The position numbers and the translations under genes are program-made. From Lumnitzera littorea (lineage: Eukaryota > Streptophyta > Magnoliopsida > Myrtales > Combretaceae), in contig JAMXBB010000006.1 in assembly GCA_024138015.1 (NCBI GenBank), positions 68,284,759 through 68,348,758 on the forward strand: a stretch of DNA of 64,000 bases. The letters are read 5' to 3'. Under the pieces are notes generated by a model that worked only from the letters and a program-made list of their open reading frames with translations, searched no databases and was not told the origin of the DNA. Below are positions 10,583 through 22,200 of this stretch, piece after piece; within the stretch, counting starts at the first letter, position 1, and every line of letters begins with the position of its first letter.

Positions 10583-10598
10583 AAGTATGGGGGAAGGA
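10583..10598 (+). promoter_or_regulatory. Internal polypurine tract of Athila-like A1
   Basis: AAGTATGGGGGAAGGA resembles the 3' polypurine tract at 11710-11724 and lies 1127 bases before it. The second Athila-like element has the same pair (34767-34783 and 35878-35892) 1111 bases apart. It may be a second plus-strand priming site. Confidence 0.5.
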
Positions 10599-11709
10599 TA
10601 GAATATATATGCTATTGAATATGCACTTAAGCTCTTGTTTGTTAAATTTTGTCAAAATTTTCCAATTTTTCAATTTTAGAAATTTGTGACCCCCCTTATA
10701 TATTTAAGCAAGCATAATCTTTTTTTCGAATCTACCCAATCCTTTATGCATTTAGAACACTTTGCTAAATTTGGGTAGTTAAATCTTTAGAATTCAGAGT
10801 TATCCTTCTCTTAAGCTTAGACTTAGACTTGGGATTAGGATAAAGATCTAGTTATCTTGATTTCTGAGCTTGTTTTTAGAGGATAGTTATCTATCCTTCT
10901 TTTTCAAAGCTTTTGAATTGGGTGAACAAGTGAGATTTGTCCTTTGAAAGTCTTTTAAAAAATCAAGGTAGTTGGAGGTGTGAATTAAATAATAAAATTG
11001 AATTGATAAAAATAAATTGCTAAGGATTGGTATGTATTGATCTTGGTCCCTTAGAAGAGCAAGACTCTTTGTCGCTACCAATAGGAAAAAGTTAAATTAA
11101 TTAAAGTCATTGAGGATCAGCCTTGGTCCATCAAAAGAGCAAGGTGCTTTCCTACTGACAACTATTAAGTAATTAAAGGAGCTAAATTAGTTAAGATTCG
11201 TCTCAGTCTCTTAGAAGAGCATGGTACTTTCCTAATACTAATCAAGCTTCAAATAAAAGGAAACTAAATTGAATTAATATACCTCTTAACAAAAGTTGAA
11301 AGAAGTAAAGGGACAATAAGAGGATGGATTGATGTAATATGTATTTGATCTAGTTTTTCAAGTTAAAAATACTTAAGAAAAATTTCGCTTCTCTTGAGTC
11401 AAACAAAAACAATATCCTTATGAGTTTTTCTTGATTAGTTTATATCTATTATGATCTCTAGTACTATTTCTGCTTTAGTGTTGTGATTAACTCTAAATTG
11501 TCTAAATTAATTTCTGAAATTCAATAAGTTTCAATTTCACTATTATGCAAGTGTTCTAAATGCCTTGTGAAGTTGAGAAATAAGGGTGATTCCAGAAGAA
11601 CTTTTGCTAAGTAGTTAAGATTTTGAGGATGCACTTTTCTAAAATTACAATTGAATTGTCTTGTCCTTTGGGAATTCTCTTTGTTTTGCTTGAAGACAAG
11701 CAAAAGCTT
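10599..11709 (+). other. Athila-like A1 3' untranslated region with three 80-bp repeats
   Basis: The region is non-coding. At about 11022-11255 three imperfect units with a period near 80 bases each contain a TTAGAAGAGC-like core (11051, 11130, 11210) followed by an A-rich stretch with AATTAATTAAAG. The second Athila-like element has the same three units in the same place (35194-35420). Confidence 0.75.
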
Positions 11710-11724
11710 AAGTATGGGGATATT
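11710..11724 (+). promoter_or_regulatory. 3' polypurine tract of Athila-like A1
   Basis: AAGTATGGGGATATT directly precedes the LTR start TGATAAC, the expected place for the plus-strand primer. Confidence 0.75.
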
Positions 11725-13201
11725 TGATAACTCAAAAATAATGTATATTTTCTATAAAAATTTTGCAATAATTTTGACCTTACTCCTGTTAATCTTATGA
11801 TAATTTGAGCTAAATTTGGTTATTTATTGTTTTCAAGGACTCCAAAAGTACTTACAGAGATTTTAAGGATTCTTAAGTAATTTTGAGCATATTAGAGTAA
11901 AAATACCTATAGCAAAGTGAAGTGGAAAAATTTCAAGCAAGAATGAAAGTCTAGGAACAACCATGATTGAGGACTACACCTATGGTCCCTATACATAAAC
12001 CCTTCGTAAAAGAATTTATTTTAAATTTCAAAGTTTCACGCAAAAAGCACGACCATAGCTAACCAGCCAACGACTATGACCATATACAAGGGTATGAAGA
12101 CATTGCGAATTCCACTTTTCTATTTTTGTTAAGTTTTCTTTATAATCTTAGGAGCATTGCCTATAAATATGCTCTTTAGCCTAGGGTTACAAGAGACAGC
12201 TCCTTAAGCAATTGTTAGGCTTTAAAATATTCCAAGGGGCCTTCTCCATCATATTTCTTCTTTTCTTTTTAGTTTTCATGTCTTTATTTTAACTTCCTCA
12301 ATAAATTGTTGTTGAACCCTACATTCAAAAGGGTGATTTTCATTTATGAAATTCTATCTATACTTTCTTTAATCTAGTTACATTGTTTTCATTATTATTC
12401 AATTAATATTATTTGGAGTTTTAGTTTAACGTTTGAGTTTGTTGTAAAGTTGCGAGGTTTAGATTAAATAGACAAATGTAATTAGAAGATACTAAGTGTG
12501 CTAAGAGATTACGTGTTTAATCTTTTCGGATTAAAGTAACCTAATAGTGAGATCCGTGTGCTTCACGTGATCTTAAGATACTCTATTTAGCAATGATGCA
12601 AAAAGAGAAGGTCTCAAGGTTAGAAGTTAGCCAAAGACGTAAGTTCGGTTAATTTAGAATCCGATTTCCATTGGAATAACGTTAGAAATCTCTATGGTCC
12701 AGTATAATAATTAAGATTGGTCCAATATAATAATTAAGATTAGATGATCCCCTAAAACTAGGTAGTAAACAATAGTTGCAATTTTCTAAGGAAAATGTCT
12801 TTTATCTTTATTAATTAATTGATTTAAAATATATATTTAGTTCTTTAGTTATTTAATTTTTTGGTTATGTAATTTATGCAAGCCTTTATTTAGTTCTTTT
12901 GTTATTTTTTTATCTTGTTATTCCATTATTAGTTAATAGTTTTTATTTATTTTCTTTGTCTTAGTTTAATATTTTATTTTATTGCAATCTATATTTTCTA
13001 TCCTTAGAATATTTTGTTAAATCTTATATGATTATAAGTTAGGTAATTAAATAATCTAAAAAGGTATAGTTGATAAAAATAATTAGATATACTCATAGAA
13101 CTAGTTCTTCATGGGAGCGATACTCGAACACAAAATCCGTTTTATTTTATAAAATAACTTAACTAGGTGCACTTGCCTATAGTATAGTATACGCTCCATC
13201 A
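11725..13201 (+). mobile_element. 3' LTR of Athila-like A1
   Basis: It starts TGATAACTC and ends ATACGCTCCATCA. It aligns with LTRs 31486-32690 and 35893-37817 of the second Athila-like element; shared ends include AGGTGCACTTGCCTAT close to the 3' end. A TATA box CTATAAATAT lies at 12161-12170. A short tandem duplication of about 25 bases (AATATAATAATTAAGATT) is seen near 12698-12745. Confidence 0.8.
12161..12170 (+). promoter_or_regulatory. TATA box of Athila-like A1 LTR
   Basis: CTATAAATAT corresponds to TATAAATA at 31791 and TATAAATAG at 36357 in the sister LTRs, so it is positionally conserved. Confidence 0.65.
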
Positions 13202-13208
13202 ACTACTC

Positions 13209-13742
13209 TGAAGCCTAATTTTGGTTATAGTGGTAAAATATATGGAAGTAAAGGAAGCAAAGAATATACAAAGAATGAGTGGCCAAAGGTAGACGAGCTT
13301 TATTTATAGTCTAGGTCTAGTAACTATCTTATAATCGGTGCCTCTAAAATTCACATGTAGGGAATTCAAATCACAAATCATGCCCTATAATTCTGGAACA
13401 TGAGCAAGTTGTTGGCAACCTGTAGGCAGTTATTTGTATGAAGATTTCTAACTGCTCGCTCCTTTGTTTGAATTTGAACTCCCCACAAGTTTGACTATGT
13501 CTTTCTAAGCTCAATGTCACATGGTTGAACTTATTGAGACTAATCTAACCTACTTTAAGGTATATGGCTCTATTTTAAGCTCATTAGCTTCCCAAGTTAT
13601 TTAGCCTTTAATGGTTGCAAAGTTAGTAGAAGAGGTCAAATGTGCAACATGAGATGTCAAGTGTAAGGCTATAGGTTTGGTATAAGCTCCTCTAAGTTGG
13701 TTTAAGGTCTTTAGTGTGCTAAGGTAAAAATCCCTATCAACA
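13209..13742 (-). mobile_element. 3' LTR of the Tat-like element
   Basis: The minus-strand start TGTTGATAGGGATTTTTACC is at 13742. The other end, at 13209, reads TGAAGCCTAATTTTGG on the plus strand against TGTTTACAATTGATTTTGG at 15813. The minus-strand TATA box is at 13301-13309 (CTATAAATA). Divergence from the 5' LTR is large, which points to an old insertion. Confidence 0.65.
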
Positions 13743-14110
13743 TATAGATTGATTATTGAAACCATGCAAGTTATACTTATAAGGTTGTAGTATATAGTTG
13801 TCTAACTTCGACCGCACTTGACGAAGAGCATGCTTAAAGATAACATCGATGGAGCTCTCAATATCTACCATGACTTTTTCACATCGAATTCAGCTACTCA
13901 AATGTTAATAACTAGTAAGTCATCATAAGGAAACTCTATTTTATGCATATCTCTTTTAGGAAAAAAAAAAAACATATCATCAATTTTAAGTTTCTCACCT
14001 TGAATGCTAAGTAACTAATCTCCAAGGGCATTCATCAAGCTTAGGATGCCTAGCTTGCTCCCTTCTCGTGGCCTTCCAAAAATGACATTGATCATTTCCC
14101 TATAAGCTCT
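13743..14110 (-). pseudogene. Tat-like gag-protease junction remnant
   Basis: A minus-strand frame near 14060-14110 reads MINVIFGRPREG, the conserved INVIFGG-type segment that precedes the protease in Tat elements. Further traces of the region leading to the active site follow down to about 13800, with stops and shifts. No clear catalytic D-T/S-G is left. Confidence 0.5.
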
Positions 14111-14593
14111 ATTATTAATTCCATTATTGTCTTAAGCTATCTTATCAACCTTATCTTTCCTTCTTCCTTCATTACAAGGTTATGGATCACCCATCCTTCT
14201 TCTCCGAGTAGGACGTTCTATTCTCTCTTCCTTGCTTGCAATAAACTTTCTTAGGTACCTCATTAGACAGCATCCTCAAGTGCATTCTTTAGTTGAATAC
14301 ACTTATCAGTATTATATCTACGATCATGATGAAAAACATAATACTTATTTGAATTCTTTCTTAAAGGTTTGCCTCTCATTCTTTCTAACCAAGTAAGGAA
14401 GCCTTAGTTCTGAAACTCCATTAAAATATCTGACATAAGTCAATTTAGAAGTTTATGAGTAGCATAGGTCAAAATTGGGCGATTTTGATTTCTATTAGAG
14501 CTTCCAAGCCGATCTCTCATATTTAACGTTTTTCCAAACGATCCTTTACAGTACCCTTCTCTTTCTCCAGTTTCTTCTCAAATCTTTCGTTTT

Positions 14594-15070
14594 CTAGCTC
14601 CCTACAGGCTTCAATCTAGTCCTCTTACGCATGAATTTTTCTAACTTAGTAGTAAACTCATCCAAAGAGGTTGCAGGGTGTTTGGCTAAAGACTTGAAAA
14701 AATATATGTTCCCTCTAACTCTACAATAGATTGAATGAAGTGTAACACTTTTATCACAATTTGTGATATCTATCATCAGTTGATTAAAACAATGGACATA
14801 GTCCCTTATGCTCTTATCGAGATTTTGCCTAATAGAAGTTAAGAGTGAAGAATCCTTTATATGAGGCTTGCTAGCCAAGAAATAATGCCAAAACTCATTA
14901 GCAATTTGATCAAAGGATGATATGGAAGCCGCCTTCAAAGAATTGAAACAATTACTTACTAACTTCCTCAACATAGAGGGAAACACTTTACATGCTATTG
15001 CATTTGAATGCCTATACAATTGATTTAAAGTCTAAAAGGTATTAAGATAGTCATCAGGGTCTTTCTTTCC
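14594..15070 (-). pseudogene. gag: Tat-like retrotransposon gag
   Basis: An uninterrupted 141-codon minus-strand frame (14594-15019) carries the retrotransposon Gag domain. The order is FNSLKAASISSFDQ, a NEFWHYFLASKPH stretch, LTSIRQNLDKSIRDYVHCFNQ, a cysteine-containing middle, then SLAKHPATSLDEFTTKLEKFM. This spacing is characteristic of Tat-lineage Gag. The frame lacks a proper N-terminus and the downstream zinc knuckle is not recognisable. It is the longest open piece of this element, but stops on both sides make it a pseudogene. Confidence 0.8.
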
Positions 15071-15797
15071 ATCCTAAGTGTCAAACTAAGGCAATCTGAC
15101 ACTTAATGGAAGGATTTCTTCCACTATCTCTCGAATGAGTGGACTTAACTTCTTCCCTTTTTGTTCAATTTCCTTCCTTGAACTCCCTTCATTAGTTAAG
15201 TTTGTAATATATTATTCTAAGTCTTGCAAACTCATGTCTACGATAGCCTTCTACATTAAATGAGCAATTACATGCTCAATCCTTCCTTACTATAGAGTAA
15301 GAACATAACCATAAGCCATGACTTAGGATAGTGTCTGCTGGAAATCTCTCAATCCAACTCCGGTTGTGCCTGGTGGTATTCTCTTAGTAAGAATACCAGT
15401 CGATGCTTGCTGATCATTATTATCAACCATTAAGGCCTTTTTGTACACACAGTGGTGGTGTTCCTCCTCTAACAAAGGAGTGACTTCACAACCGTACCCC
15501 TTAAGGGTGGCATTGATGTAGATGCAAAATCACATTAATGAAATTTCTTCCTTAATTCCAAGTTATATACTTTTAACCTCCTCCAATTCCTTTGCGAATC
15601 ATGCACATAAGGATTTTGAATGAGAAATGAACACAGATTCAATTTGTTGGGTTTAGTATTGTACTGGGGGCTCATTCAACTCTGGTAAAAGTGCCCCTTG
15701 CTATTACGTTAGTTGTTCATCATATTACCTCGACCCCTCCCCCCTCTCCTGATCGTCATCTTTGTTTCAATTCTTGGCTACCATGTTAGGTTGGAAA

Positions 15798-15812
15798 CCA
15801 ATAGCACCAAAC
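15798..15812 (-). promoter_or_regulatory. Probable primer-binding site of the Tat-like element
   Basis: Immediately after the minus-strand 5' LTR end (at 15813) the sequence reads GTTTGGTGCTATTGG, the location and style of a Tat/Athila primer site. The matching tRNA cannot be fixed from this degenerate copy. Confidence 0.5.
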
Positions 15813-16411
15813 TGTTTACAATTGATTTTGGGAACTTGGAGTTACATAGTGAGATGAAAATATGCCTATAAGAAGTAAAACAAAGTTAGGTTTTAGGGTT
15901 ACTAGGCAACTTTGTAGCCACTCCTATGCCTAAGTGTTTTTGGTAGTGAGAAATTACAATAGAAGTGTAGGTGACAATTAGAGATCACTCAAAAGGGTTC
16001 AAAGAAGACGTAATTGATAGTTGCCGAACTTTGTTTATAGACATCAGCTGATAATTATTTTGGAAACTTCCCTTCTCACATTTGTCACATGGTGTAATTA
16101 TGCCTTAGACCACCCCCTAGTTTCTAGGACGTGGGGCATAGTAGCTAGTTATTTATGTAATAACTTCCTAACTGCTTACACCCATGTCAGAATTTGAATC
16201 TTAGACGGTTAGGTCTACTAAAGGTCAAATTGGCGGCATAAAACTGTCCCCAACTCCATGACCACTTTCCCAACCAACTTAAAGCTTTCTTGATCTCTCC
16301 TCATATGACCTGATCTGGTTTGCACTCTATTATCTTCCATGCCACAAGGGCTTTGTTTATGTTAGGTTGCCTAAGGGCCCAATAGGCTTCAAACCAAAAT
16401 CGCTATCAACA
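15813..16411 (-). mobile_element. 5' LTR of the Tat-like element
   Basis: On the minus strand it runs from TGTTGATAGCGATTTTGG at 16411 to CAATTGTAAACA at 15813. A TATA-like CTATAAAC lies at 16033-16040 (minus). Blocks around 16130-16190 pair with 13405-13465 in the 3' LTR, for example AGTTATTT followed by TTCTAACTGCTNRC. Confidence 0.7.
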
Positions 16412-16900
16412 AAGATAATTTTAAACGAGGAATGCGAAGATCAAAAGTTATATAGAATAAAAAATGAAGTATCAACAATAGGTTTAGAACTAAAATCAAC
16501 TACTATCAAAAGTTGATCAATTATGTAATGAACAAAATCAAACAAAGATCGTTTGCAGTATTGAATGACAATGATTTGATCACTAGAAGCTAATGAAGAC
16601 ATTACTACATTAGTCAAAAGATGAAGGAAGAAAAGAAAAAGCTTATCAATAGTATAAGAGCTAACCAGAAGTGCAAGAACTAAACAGAAGCATACATCAA
16701 AAGTGCAAGCTTTTCTAGTCGAAGACATTACTACATTAGTTATGCAGTGTATGATTTATGCATAATCCAAGTTAACTTTTCTAGTCGAATAAAAGTTAAG
16801 TCATATTTAATCAGTGATCATTCCAAATCACAAACAATCAATCTAGTGAATCTACCATGCAACAAACATTATATTATTGAAATTTAAAGTAGATTCATCA
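16412..16900. other. Unassigned interval between the Tat-like and Tekay-like elements
   Basis: The interval is AT-rich. A 20-bp phrase beginning GAAGACATTACTACATTAG occurs at 16596 and again at 16722, and TTTTCTAGTCGAA occurs at 16711 and 16776. The 95-codon minus-strand frame (16441-16728) has no recognisable domain. Confidence 0.5.
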
Positions 16901-19145
16901 TTAACAACAATTATCATGTACAAGCATAACCTAACCTCATACACATTCATTCATAAATCATAGTTTAGATTCACTAATTACAAGCACAAATAAGTATGGA
17001 ATCAAAAGGAAAAACTCATTCAAGCATGGCTAGCTCACGGGTCATAGTAGTCTGTGGGCAGTTCAGGGTCGATATCAAAGTCACTTAAGAATAATGAACA
17101 TTTTGTAAGTTTGAGAATTTAAAGCTAACTCGTGTTGTACTTTGTAAGGTCTTATTCACTTAGTTACGTGAAATTGTCGATTCGAGCTTTTTATTAAATC
17201 GCGTGTAACTTTTTCATTTTAGTTCGAATCGTTGTAAACTTATAGTCCATTTTGATCGTTTTTTGAGCATATTTTTTCGTAACGAGATCCGTTTTGGACA
17301 TTGTGACTCGTAACATAAATTGTGATATAAAAATCACAAAAATTATTATTTAAGTTTAAAAATTATAAAAATTATAAAATATTGATTTTCGCTTTTTTCT
17401 TAACATATTTATGATTTAATAATTATTTAAATCATATATTTGATATTTTTATTATTTTGAGCGCATTTTTCTATTTTTGAGATTTTTACTTTATTATGAT
17501 TATTATTATTATTTTTGTTATTCTCATTTTCTTATTTATTATTTTTCTTATGTACCTCACGATTATACATATATATATTAATATATATTTTATAATTTAT
17601 TTTATTGAAAAAATCTTCAAATTATGATATCATATATATATATATACATATACACCTTACATATTTACAAATTTAGTAAATATATTATATGTGCTAATAC
17701 ATATTCGATACATATATTATACATTATACGTATTATATATGTATATGTATTTATTGAAAATAAACATACTCCTATATACCTATTCATGTATTTATGTATT
17801 TGTATATATTTATATATGTCTTACATATGTACATACATTTAAATACATACATATATATTCAGTATACACATATAATTACCACTCATTAATATATATATAC
17901 TGCACGGTTATATATATATATACTAAAATAGTTATACATGGATACACACACATATATATATTTACAGTACACCTATATACATATATACTATAATTATTTA
18001 TTAAAATACATAATTCCCATTATATATATTCCTAAAAAAAATACATAACACATATTCCTACGTATAATATACTTATGTATATACATGTATACATACCTAG
18101 CCTTATACATACATATACTATTCAATTTATGTATTTGTGTATATATACATGTATTAATAATGCTATATTTATAAGAAAATACTATATAAATACTTTATTT
18201 ATACATGTATGTACTATATAATATACTTCTACATAAAAATAACAATAAACACTTACCTTTTTCTTTTAATTCTTTTCTTCTTCTTTTCCTTCTTCTTTTT
18301 CCTTTCTTCTATTCATGTTTTGTTGCTTCTAGGTTTTTTTTTTCTTCTCTTTTCCTCTCGGTTTGATTTGCTAAATGTTTCTAGATTTTTTGTTTCCTTT
18401 TTCCTTTTATTTCACATGTATATTAGCTTAGATTATAAGCTAAATCTTAAGTAATTATTGCAATATTTTTTTGTTTGTTTAATTATGTAACACCTGGCAA
18501 TTTAATCCATCACATGGGCTGCTGGTTTGGGGTTTTATTTGTGGATTTTTTTCACGTTTTTGTGCAAGATGTGAGCATTGAAGTGGAAATGGAAAGAAGG
18601 AAAAGAGATAAATTGGAAATTAAAGAGAAGGAATATGAAAATTATTAACGAATATGAAAATTATTAACAAATATACGTAATTTTTCAAATCATATAAATT
18701 ATAGTGATTCTCCTCATAAATTAGTTTTCAAATTTTTATGAAATTTTATTGATTTAATTGGTATCCGTTACAATTATAATTTTTACAAGTTATTGTAGCG
18801 ATTTCGTTAAAATTTCGTGCGAATAGGCGATTTAGTCAAAAATTACATTCGACTATAATTTTATCGCTATTGTGTAATATTTAACTATTTTATAGGTTTA
18901 TGTTTATGATTTTAGGGTTTCGAGCAATTTCAGATTCAGTTTTGATTAATGGTGCGTAACCTAGTTTTAGGGTTTTAGTGAGCGATTTAGGGTTTCGATT
19001 AATTCCTAAGGTTTTATTATCAGTGTTATATTTGATTTATTAAACTTCGTAATCTTTTATTGTTACTAGCCTTATCAACTTATTGTACAGTTTAGAACAC
19101 TCGAACTTGAGTTATGGTTCAACTACTGTTTTCCTAGGGTTTACA
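16900..19145 (-). mobile_element. Tekay-like 3' LTR, truncated at its distal end
   Basis: On the minus strand it starts at 19145 with TGTAAACCC, directly after a polypurine tract and integrase tail. It then follows the LTR at 47358-50694: GATTTCGTTA block (about 18800), GGGCTGCT (18516-18523), polypyrimidine tract, AT-microsatellite tract, TCGCGTGTAACTTTTTCATTTTAG (about 17200) and a region near 17000 matching 48480-48560. Similarity fades near 16900, so about a third of the LTR is missing at that side. Confidence 0.75.
17560..18250. repeat. AT-rich microsatellite tract inside the Tekay-like LTR
   Basis: TATATA, TACATA and ATATAC runs of varying phase fill this stretch, with equivalents at 49100-49840 and 1-300. 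The reading frames found here (17624-17842, 17691-17993) are translations of the repeat and not genes. Confidence 0.85.
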
Positions 19146-19262
19146 TTCTTCCCCCCTTCAAATAAGTTTTGTCCTTAAAACTTGAGATATGTACCTAGTT
19201 TTATGAATAAGTGTGGATATCTCTTCTTTACTTCATCTTTACTTTATGAGCAAGCGTCGGTG
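19146..19262 (-). pseudogene. pol: Tekay-like integrase C-terminal tail and polypurine tract
   Basis: Minus-strand translation gives SKDEVKKRYPHLF (plus-strand 19199-19237), the end of a chromodomain-type C-terminus as in Tekay/Del elements. KLGTYLKF follows, then a stop, then a G-rich polypurine tract at 19146-19160 touching the LTR start TGTAAACCC. This arrangement fixes both the family and the orientation of all four LTRs of this type in the window. Only about 115 bases of the internal region remain. Confidence 0.7.
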
Positions 19263-21005
19263 CATTCAAGGGTGTTATTGTAAATATTAGAAAGTTTATT
19301 TGTAAACATATGATTAATGATGACATTATAGTATCTAATAATATAATTAGCATAAATAAATAATAAATAGACAAATTAACTAATTATTAATGAACTAAGG
19401 CTTAGAGTGGCATTCCCTATGGGTCGAACCAGTCCAAATTCGATTCATTGTGGACTGAACTAGTTTAAGCTCCAATCAATTTAACTAAACTGACTTTTAA
19501 CTTAGTTTGACCAAGTAATTAATAAATTGACTTTAATTGAGTAGTGTTGGTCTAAACCCATATGATTGAATTGAATTCTAAATTATCCCCAAACTGGTTC
19601 GATCAAACCTTTAATCAGTTCATTGCCTAATGAACTGGTTCAATTAATGACAATAATTCACTCATGGTCCTTAAGAATTTAAAAGACTTAGAAAACCAAT
19701 TTAATTAATATACTTGGATAATTTGGTGGGCCGATTTAGTATAATCTAAATGGCTCAAAAGCATAATGGGCCACTTAGTAAATAACTAAGTTAAAGCCCA
19801 TTGGGCCAAATAAATGGACCTAAGCCATAGGTTTATGTAACAACTAATAATTAAATAAAGGTTTTCAAACTTTCCAATCTTATCTTCTTTTGGCATGTCT
19901 TTTGATTCATGTTCTAGTATCGACTTTTGGCTTTGATTGGTGTTGTTTCGCTTATAGGTACTAGATGACCTCGCGTATTGTATGTTAGTGTTAGGTCTAA
20001 AATAGACTAATATGTAAAGTTAGCTTTAAAATATAGTTATGTGTTGTTTATATATGGTTACCTAATCCAAAGGATAACAAAAGTACGAGTGTTATGGAGA
20101 GAACAATGTTAAATGATCATAGAGAGTAAAAGAATGTCATATCGAGAAATATCTAGAGGTATAAGACTCGATGAACTATGGATAGATTGCAACCAAGGTG
20201 GCATGATGACCTATAGGGAGACTCCATAGAGGTTTATTTATTAATATCATAAGACAAATGTTTGCTATTCTATCATTTGGTTTCAAATGCATTAGTCAAA
20301 TATGTACATCAACCTCTGATGCATATTTCATATAGTAAGACCCTGTAGTACCTCGAAGTGTTCGATAGTCATGAGTACTTTCGTGCTATTTGTTTATGTT
20401 AAAGTTAATATATTAAATGTATTGCCTGCTACATCAAATTAAGTCTACATGACATGCAAGCATGTGGTTGTGGTTCATTTGAGCTGAGTCTTTTAAGCTC
20501 ATTTCCCTTTTCCCCGTATTTTTCAAGTGATGACTTACTTGCCAATGACTTCTATTATGACGCTTTCAATTTTGGTGATGATGTTAAGTGTTAGTTTGAT
20601 GAGAGTGATATATAGACTTGTTGCTATCGTACCTAAGCTTTTATGGTTTACACTCTATTATCCAAGCTTGCTTCTTAATCTAAGACTTTGTTAGCTTTTG
20701 GGCTTGGCCCTGTTGTCTTGGTTTAGAATTTGTCTATGATAAATACTTCTAGTTATGGTTTAGGCTTCATATACCTAGTCTAATTTTAAGGTTCAAGTGT
20801 TTGTCCCTTTTTCTTTTTTCAAATCTATCTCTTTACAAAATATTTTTAAGCTTCTAATCAACTTAAATATTTCACAAGAATTAATGAACAATTGCATAAA
20901 TTAAAATTTAGATAGAAACTCATCTAAGAGTGGTAAGCCATAGCATGGAGACTTTAAGGTTGCACATGGCGATCTATCATATACCCAAGGTTTCAGGGCA
21001 TGACA
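19263..21005. other. No gene; possible solo LTR ending at 21005
   Basis: The stretch holds words such as GGGCC and AAGCCCATTGGGCC (about 19725-19810) and inverted phrases around AACTGGTTC (19597 and 19634). It ends in TTTCAGGGCATGACA (20991-21005), the style of a gypsy LTR terminus. I could not find a matching start or target duplication, so the LTR call is tentative. Confidence 0.35.
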
Positions 21006-21139
21006 TGCATGCTGTTAGGTGATTTTGGATTAAGATTTTGATCTTACAAAGAAAGGGAAAGCCACAAGGTACTGAGGCCAGTCCGGTGCAACCACTCCGA
21101 TGCCTAAGTTAGTAAATGAATATTAGAAGAGACTAAGGT

Positions 21140-21532
21140 AGCATTTGATTGTGCAATTTTCATGCTATTGAACTTAAAAAAAAAAATTATCCCATGTTTA
21201 ATTTGTAAATTTGCTTAGTTACTAGACAAAAATTAGGCTAATAAACTAGACAATACAAAAATGAAATTCATTGGATAAAAACAAAAAATAATTTATATTC
21301 TAAAAAATATCCCTCCATGTTATAATATTGAGTTAATGAATATTATTTTTATTAAATATCACAAAAAATGATTTATTTTATAATATAAATAATTAATTTT
21401 TTAATATAAATTTTGTATCCAATACTATGCAAACCAAATATAGTACAATAAGCTTATACTGTTCAATCCTCCTTATACTTGTCATATTTAGTTCTCTTTG
21501 TCCGGTTCAGTCCTTACAACCAAACACGATTT
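21140..21532. mobile_element. Possible hAT-type MITE
   Basis: A very AT-rich 0.4-kb segment runs from GCATTTGATTGTG (about 21143) to ACAACCAAACAC (about 21519-21530). The ends are imperfect inverted repeats of a TTTGGTTGT core. It carries no coding sequence. A clean 8-bp target duplication is not visible. Confidence 0.35.
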
Positions 21533-22200
21533 AAGTGAGTGATAGTAAATTATTGAATCCCTCTTACGATGTTTCTTCTTTGTATTTATAGGTGAATATT
21601 GAGTGTCTAAAACAGCAGTCAATGGCATGATTATCGGGACACATGGAAGTCTCTTGATTAAGTTCATTTTTGAAATGTAGGAATAGTAGGCAGTTATATA
21701 ATATAATCATGCCAAGTGACAACTGTTCGCGACACTTTCCTTAAATTCAAATCGAATACGAATCTATGTTACTTAGCGTTAGCCGAGAATATTTTTACTT
21801 GACATGTTAAGATAGTCGAGTGGGCAAGTGAATGAAATTCAACTATCAACAATACACAATACAGAACCATTATATATTAGCATTTGATCTATTTATTTTA
21901 TTTCCAATTTTATTTACTTTTTTTTAGTACTATCTTTTTATTTTACTTGTAATTTATTTACTGTTTATGTGATTATTTGATTGACTATGCAATAATCATC
22001 AATTAAATTTACAGTTAATCAGTTTTGCATTCGCATGCAAATCTCTTATCTAAGTTTGTTAATATTTCTAATATATCAAGAATTAAAGAGCAAATTTAGT
22101 ATAGTTAATTAATCTTGAACATCAAGAAATAAAAATAGTTTAAGACTTAATTTTTTGTTACAATCAATTCAACCCTTAATTCTTGATTGTTCACTAAGAC
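21533..22200. other. Unassigned sequence with a minus-strand TATA box
   Basis: CTATAAATA on the minus strand (21583-21591) lies in a context similar to the Tat-like LTR at 13300 and 16035. The flanks (GTACTGAGGCCAGTCCGG near 21072) may belong to the same interrupted LTR. No LTR ends are proven and no protein is recognised. Confidence 0.3.

Larger units (their letters stand above)
2140..13201 (+). mobile_element. Athila-like Ty3/gypsy element A1, 5' end missing, interrupted
   Basis: The order is gag C-terminal remnant (2140-2512), a TTAGGAGGTAGC segment (2613-2624) resembling the GGGAGGCAACCC motif known downstream of Athila coding regions, a long leader (2625-3427), an env-like ORF1 remnant (9005-10163), an internal purine tract, an 80-bp triplicate, the 3' polypurine tract and a 3' LTR (11725-13201). 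Gypsy element 1 interrupts it at 3428-8346. The leader, triplicate and LTR match the second Athila-like element at 31486-37817 segment by segment. No pol genes are visible between gag and ORF1, so this copy was probably non-autonomous or internally deleted before the gypsy insertion. Confidence 0.75.
13209..16411 (-). mobile_element. Tat-like Ty3/gypsy element, non-autonomous, minus strand
   Basis: Two diverged LTRs in minus orientation (15813-16411 as 5', 13209-13742 as 3') enclose 2.07 kb with only gag and protease remnants. Both LTRs start TGTTGATAGNGATTTT on the minus strand and carry a TATA-like box at the same relative place. There is no room for RT or integrase, so the element would have depended on other copies. 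Flanking 5-mers do not match, so the target duplication is lost or a boundary is slightly wrong. Confidence 0.7.

Noticed and set aside
17624..18454. Three overlapping frames rich in Ile, Tyr and Phe suggesting membrane peptides
   Set aside because: They are AT microsatellite and polypyrimidine repeat inside an LTR; the same artefacts recur at 49037-49525.
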